Shown here in pieces: positions 4,979 through 8,321 of a stretch of 8,321 nucleotides of DNA; position 1 is the first letter of the stretch; the number at the start of each line of letters is the position of its first letter. The position numbers were made by a program, and so were the translations under genes. The notes under the pieces are model-generated. The model made no database searches. It was not told the origin of the DNA and saw only the letters and a list, made by a program, of their open reading frames with translations. Source of the DNA: Fidelibacterota bacterium (GTDB lineage Bacteria; Marinisomatota; Marinisomatia; Marinisomatales; TCS56); the NCBI GenBank assembly GCA_030634675.1, contig DAOWAH010000057.1:1-8321 (forward strand). Direction: 5' to 3'.

Positions 4979-7900
4979 TCAATTTATCTTCGCCAATCGC
5001 AATACTCGCCGGGACCAATTGCGCAAGTCATCCAGGGTAATATATATCGTCGGCAAAATGATCAGGGTTACGAAAGTGGAAAAAGCCAGTCCGCCCACAA
5101 TTGCCCGCGCCATGGGGAAATAAGGCGGTCCGCCACCACCGACCAGCGTCCCACCAAAGCATAGGGGAATTAGTCCTAAAATTGTAGTGCCTGCCGTCAT
5201 CAGGATTGGCCTCAAGCGGTATTGCCCGGCCTGGAGAATCGCTTCGGTTCGTGTCCGGCCCCGACTGCGGAGCTGGTTGACATAATCGATCAGCACAATT
5301 CCATTATTGACAACTACTCCGATCAAAATCAACACGCCCGTCCAGGCCATCAAATCGAAATTAGTTCCAGTGATTAAAAAGAACCAGAATACACCCACAA
5401 TGGCAAAGATAATTGAGGTCCAGATAGCCGCCGGGAAAACCAGCGATTCGAATAAAGCTGCCATTACAAAATAGATCAAAGCCAAAGCCAACAAGGTGTT
5501 CATCATCATCATCTGCATGGTCTCGTCTTCGTAGCTGAAAGCGCTTCCGAAATTATAGGAATAACCAGTGGGAAAATTATAATTATCCAACACTGCCCGA
5601 ATTTTGCTCCGGGCTTGATCCATGGTAACATCATATAGATCGAGATAAACGCTCATGATTGTAGTTCGGTTTTCCCGGAATATATTGCGCGGTCCCCGAC
5701 GGATCTTGAAATCTGCGAGGGAAGCCAGCCTTACCACCTGTCCCTGATCATTGAACAAAGGCAGGTCCTTCAGATTATCCAGGGTACGCTGATCTTCTTT
5801 CTGCATCATTACCCGCACATCGATTTCACCATCTTCAGCGCGTAATTTGCGCAAGTTCTGACCGCGCATGGATACTGATATCGTGCGGGCGATATCCCGA
5901 ACAGAGAATCCGTACTGCCGGGCACGATCACGATCGATCACTACCTGTACTTCCTCATCACCGGCTTCGGCCTGGGAGCGTACATCGGTAAATCCGGGTA
6001 TCTTGGACAACACCCAGGCCACATCATGAGACAGAGCAACCAGGCGTTCACTGGATTTACCTACTAATTGAACACGAACACCTTCTCCATCGCCCTGCCG
6101 GTGACGCCGTTCAAAACTGGGTTGAGCGATAGCCAGTTTAGGCAGGTTTTCACGTATTTCTTCTTTGATCTGGTCTAACGACTTATGGGCACTTTCCTTT
6201 TCCGTAAGAATGATAGTCGACATGGCATAATTTGTATTATAATAACTGTAAACCGATTTGATTTCAAAATCCTCCTGATTGGCAAACAGATATTCTTCAA
6301 TCACATCCACAGCTTCTTCTATCTTTTCAATGGTATAGCTGCCGTTGATCTGGTAACGCAACCGTATGCGACGATCTTCCTGAGGTGGGAACATATCCTT
6401 TGAGACAAATTTCATGGGTATTGCCACCGATACTAAAACCAGAAATACAATCAGCAAACTGATTTTATGATGGCCTATCATCCAAACTAAAACACGGCGA
6501 TATGATGTTACCATTTTATCTACGGTTGTCGCCTTTGGATTGGACAGTCGCAACCGGACATGTCGTGCAATCAGCGGAATTACCGTTTGAGCGATCAGCA
6601 GGGAAGCTCCCAGGGCAAATACAATTGTCAATCCAACATGCTTCAAATACATGGACACTTCATTCTGGGAATTGACGATATTGGGCAGAAAGACAATAGC
6701 TGTAGTTAATGTTCCTGCGGTAATGGCCAGCCCCACTTCCTTTACGCCCTTTTTGATTGCCACCAGTTTTTCAGTTTTGTCATTCTGCCGGTGGCGGTAA
6801 ATACTCTCAGTAACAACCACGCCATTATCAACCAGCATTCCCACCGATAGCATCAAGCCCATCATTGTAAGAATATTCAATGATAAATTGAAAAAATACA
6901 GCAGCGCAACCGTCACCAAAAGAGAAAATGGAACTGCCAGGATTACCATCATTGTTGTTTGAAATTTGCGCAGGAAAAAGAACAGTAGCGCTACAGCAAA
7001 AAAAGCACCCAACAGGCCTGATTTTAACAATTCCCTCAGCGATGAAAGAATACCTTCGGCCTGGTTATCCATATAATATATTGCAATACCGGCCATTTCC
7101 GGTAACAGACTGATTTCATCAATTTCTGCAGTGACTGCCTCTGTCACGGCAATTGTGTTGGCGCCTGATTCCTTGAACACATCCAGACCGATGGCGTATT
7201 TACGATCCAGATGGCGCCCGTAATCCAGTACCGGGTTTTGATAGGAAACATTGGCCACATCTTTCAGACGCAGATTATGAGCACCAATTATTAGATTCTC
7301 AAAATCCTTAACCGATTGAAATTCACTGATTGGTCGCACAACGAAACGATGTTGTCCATCGGTGATTCGCCCGGCGGTAACCGAAAAATTTGACTGAGTC
7401 AATATTTGTGATAATTGATTCAGATTGATATTATGCGACTTAATCCTGTCCGCCAGTAGTTCAACCCGGATCTGTTTTTTCTCGATCCCATATAATTCTA
7501 CCCGTGAAACGCCATTGATTCGTTCAAGGCGCCGTTTGATATTCCGATTGAGCATGTCATAGGCATTAGATAAATCGCGTTCGCTGGAAATCCGTAAATT
7601 TAGAATTGCCCAATCCGACGATGACCATTTACGAACAAAAAAGCGCTCTACGTCTTCAGGCAGTAAGTGGCGAATGCCATTCAATTTTTCCTGGGCTTCC
7701 AAAGCTTTGATAGCGGTATTCTCACCCCATTTAAATTCCAACTGCACCCAGGCACCGTTTTCACGCGAATTGGACATAATCCGTTTTACGCCCGTGATAG
7801 TACCAAGGACTTCCTCGGCCGGACGGGTAATTTGACGTTCTACCTCCTCCGGAGTTGATCCGGGATAGGGAATCTCAACCCAGATCTGTGGTCCCTGTAC

Positions 7901-8017
7901 TTCAGGAAAAAATTCGATTGATATTAGCTGGGTGGCAATTGCACCGATTACTATCAGGCAGGTAAATATCATCAGAATCGTGATCGGTCGGCGAAGGGAG
8001 AATTCAGTCAGATTCAC
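4979..8017 (-). CDS. RND efflux transporter permease (AcrB/HAE1-type)
   Basis: An inner-membrane proton-driven pump of 1012 residues, normal for the family (AcrB has 1049). It has TM1 at about 11-31, a large periplasmic porter loop (32-332), TM2-TM6 (about 333-484), TM7 (518-535), a second periplasmic loop (536-838) and TM8-TM12 (about 839-992). The N-terminus MNLTEFSLRRPIT is typical. TM4 carries GMLVDNGVVVTES, giving D397 and N398 at the sites of AcrB D407/D408. TM10 has VVVNNGIVLIDY, so N904 replaces the AcrB lysine K940. TM11 keeps RLRPILMT with R936. Such D-N plus N variants occur in other HAE1 branches (SwrC-like pumps), so the gene is probably functional. The GTG start overlaps the stop of the upstream RND gene (GTGA). 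The substrate cannot be read from the sequence, and adaptor and outer-membrane channel genes are not in view. Confidence 0.95.
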   Translation of the reverse strand: MNLTEFSLRRPITILMIFTCLIVIGAIATQLISIEFFPEVQGPQIWVEIPYPGSTPEEVERQITRPAEEVLGTITGVKRIMSNSRENGAWVQLEFKWGENTAIKALEAQEKLNGIRHLLPEDVERFFVRKWSSSDWAILNLRISSERDLSNAYDMLNRNIKRRLERINGVSRVELYGIEKKQIRVELLADRIKSHNINLNQLSQILTQSNFSVTAGRITDGQHRFVVRPISEFQSVKDFENLIIGAHNLRLKDVANVSYQNPVLDYGRHLDRKYAIGLDVFKESGANTIAVTEAVTAEIDEISLLPEMAGIAIYYMDNQAEGILSSLRELLKSGLLGAFFAVALLFFFLRKFQTTMMVILAVPFSLLVTVALLYFFNLSLNILTMMGLMLSVGMLVDNGVVVTESIYRHRQNDKTEKLVAIKKGVKEVGLAITAGTLTTAIVFLPNIVNSQNEVSMYLKHVGLTIVFALGASLLIAQTVIPLIARHVRLRLSNPKATTVDKMVTSYRRVLVWMIGHHKISLLIVFLVLVSVAIPMKFVSKDMFPPQEDRRIRLRYQINGSYTIEKIEEAVDVIEEYLFANQEDFEIKSVYSYYNTNYAMSTIILTEKESAHKSLDQIKEEIRENLPKLAIAQPSFERRHRQGDGEGVRVQLVGKSSERLVALSHDVAWVLSKIPGFTDVRSQAEAGDEEVQVVIDRDRARQYGFSVRDIARTISVSMRGQNLRKLRAEDGEIDVRVMMQKEDQRTLDNLKDLPLFNDQGQVVRLASLADFKIRRGPRNIFRENRTTIMSVYLDLYDVTMDQARSKIRAVLDNYNFPTGYSYNFGSAFSYEDETMQMMMMNTLLALALIYFVMAALFESLVFPAAIWTSIIFAIVGVFWFFLITGTNFDLMAWTGVLILIGVVVNNGIVLIDYVNQLRSRGRTRTEAILQAGQYRLRPILMTAGTTILGLIPLCFGGTLVGGGGPPYFPMARAIVGGLAFSTFVTLIILPTIYITLDDLRNWSRRVLRLAKIN

Positions 8018-8321
8018 GTTTTTTCTGACTCTTCTACATATAATTTTTTACGATCCAACAGCGAATACATAACCGGAATTACAATCAATGTCAGCAGGGT
8101 TGAAACCAGCAAACCGCCGATAACTGTAATCGCCATCGGTGCGCGTACTTCAGAACCCTCACCAAAACCCAGGGCTAAGGGCAGTAACCCTAGGGCGGTG
8201 GTCAATGTTGTCATGACAATCGGTCGCAAACGTGACCTTCCACCTTCAATAATTGCTTCTATTTTGGTCTTACCACGCCGGCGCAGTTGATTGATCAGGT
8301 CAATCAGAACAATCGCATTAT
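8014..8321 (-). CDS. RND efflux transporter permease, C-terminal part (5' end outside window)
   Basis: The frame is open to the window edge and gives the last 101 residues of a second RND permease. It begins inside TM10 with NAIVLIDLINQLRRRG, continues through TM11 (SRLRPIVMTTLTTALGLLPL) and TM12 (about 20 residues starting GGLLVSTLLTLIVIPVMY), and ends in a short charged cytoplasmic tail. The codon at the AcrB K940 position is cut by the edge. Its last two bases are AT, so it cannot encode lysine and is probably Asn, as in the downstream pump. The stop TGA (8016-8014) overlaps the GTG start of the next RND gene, so the two are translated from one transcript and probably coupled. Tandem RND permeases can form mixed trimers, as MdtB and MdtC do, but separate homotrimers are equally possible. 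Confidence 0.93.
   Translation of the reverse strand, partial: NAIVLIDLINQLRRRGKTKIEAIIEGGRSRLRPIVMTTLTTALGLLPLALGFGEGSEVRAPMAITVIGGLLVSTLLTLIVIPVMYSLLDRKKLYVEESEKT

Noticed and set aside
8014..8229. A separate 71-residue membrane protein starting at 8229
   Set aside because: The apparent start is an internal TTG codon (Leu). The frame stays open to the window edge and reads as RND TM10-TM12, so it is the end of a larger gene.

Overview
The window looks like chromosomal DNA from a Gram-negative (diderm) bacterium. It carries an LPS-export permease of the LptF/LptG family and parts of two RND efflux pumps, and both systems need an outer membrane. The two tRNA genes lack an encoded 3' CCA, so the cell must add it enzymatically. 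An enlarged LptF/G permease and an RND pump with Asn at the usual TM10 lysine would fit lineages outside the Proteobacteria, for example the FCB group and its candidate phyla, but that placement is a guess. I see no phage, transposon, CRISPR or plasmid genes.

Layout. Bases 196-876 (+) encode a small SAM-dependent methyltransferase standing alone in visibly AT-richer DNA. Bases 877-1097 are non-coding and hold a GC-rich tRNA-like relic with a perfect hairpin. On the minus strand, tRNA-His(GUG) at 1284-1210 and tRNA-Pro(UGG) at 1172-1098 form a small cluster. Bases 1285-1445 separate these tRNAs from a divergent operon and contain a 9-bp inverted repeat and four tandem 7-bp repeats.

The plus-strand operon runs from 1446 to 4897: an LptF/LptG permease, a pyrimidine-nucleoside (thymidine) phosphorylase that overlaps it by 4 bases, and after 12 bases a HEAT-repeat protein of unknown role with a strong ribosome binding site and a GTG start. 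It meets a convergent minus-strand operon at 4898-4978, where I find no convincing terminator.

The minus-strand operon contains the last 101 codons of one RND permease (8321-8014, cut by the window edge) and a complete second RND permease (8017-4979), joined by a GTGA stop/start overlap. The two probably work together, or as alternative inner-membrane pumps, with a periplasmic adaptor and outer-membrane channel encoded further upstream, outside the window.

Most of the content belongs to well-known families. The least explained items are the HEAT protein and its operon context, the extra periplasmic segment in the LptF/G protein, the altered proton-relay residues shared by both pumps, and the small non-coding repeats around the tRNAs. 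I did not find a clear new multi-gene system.
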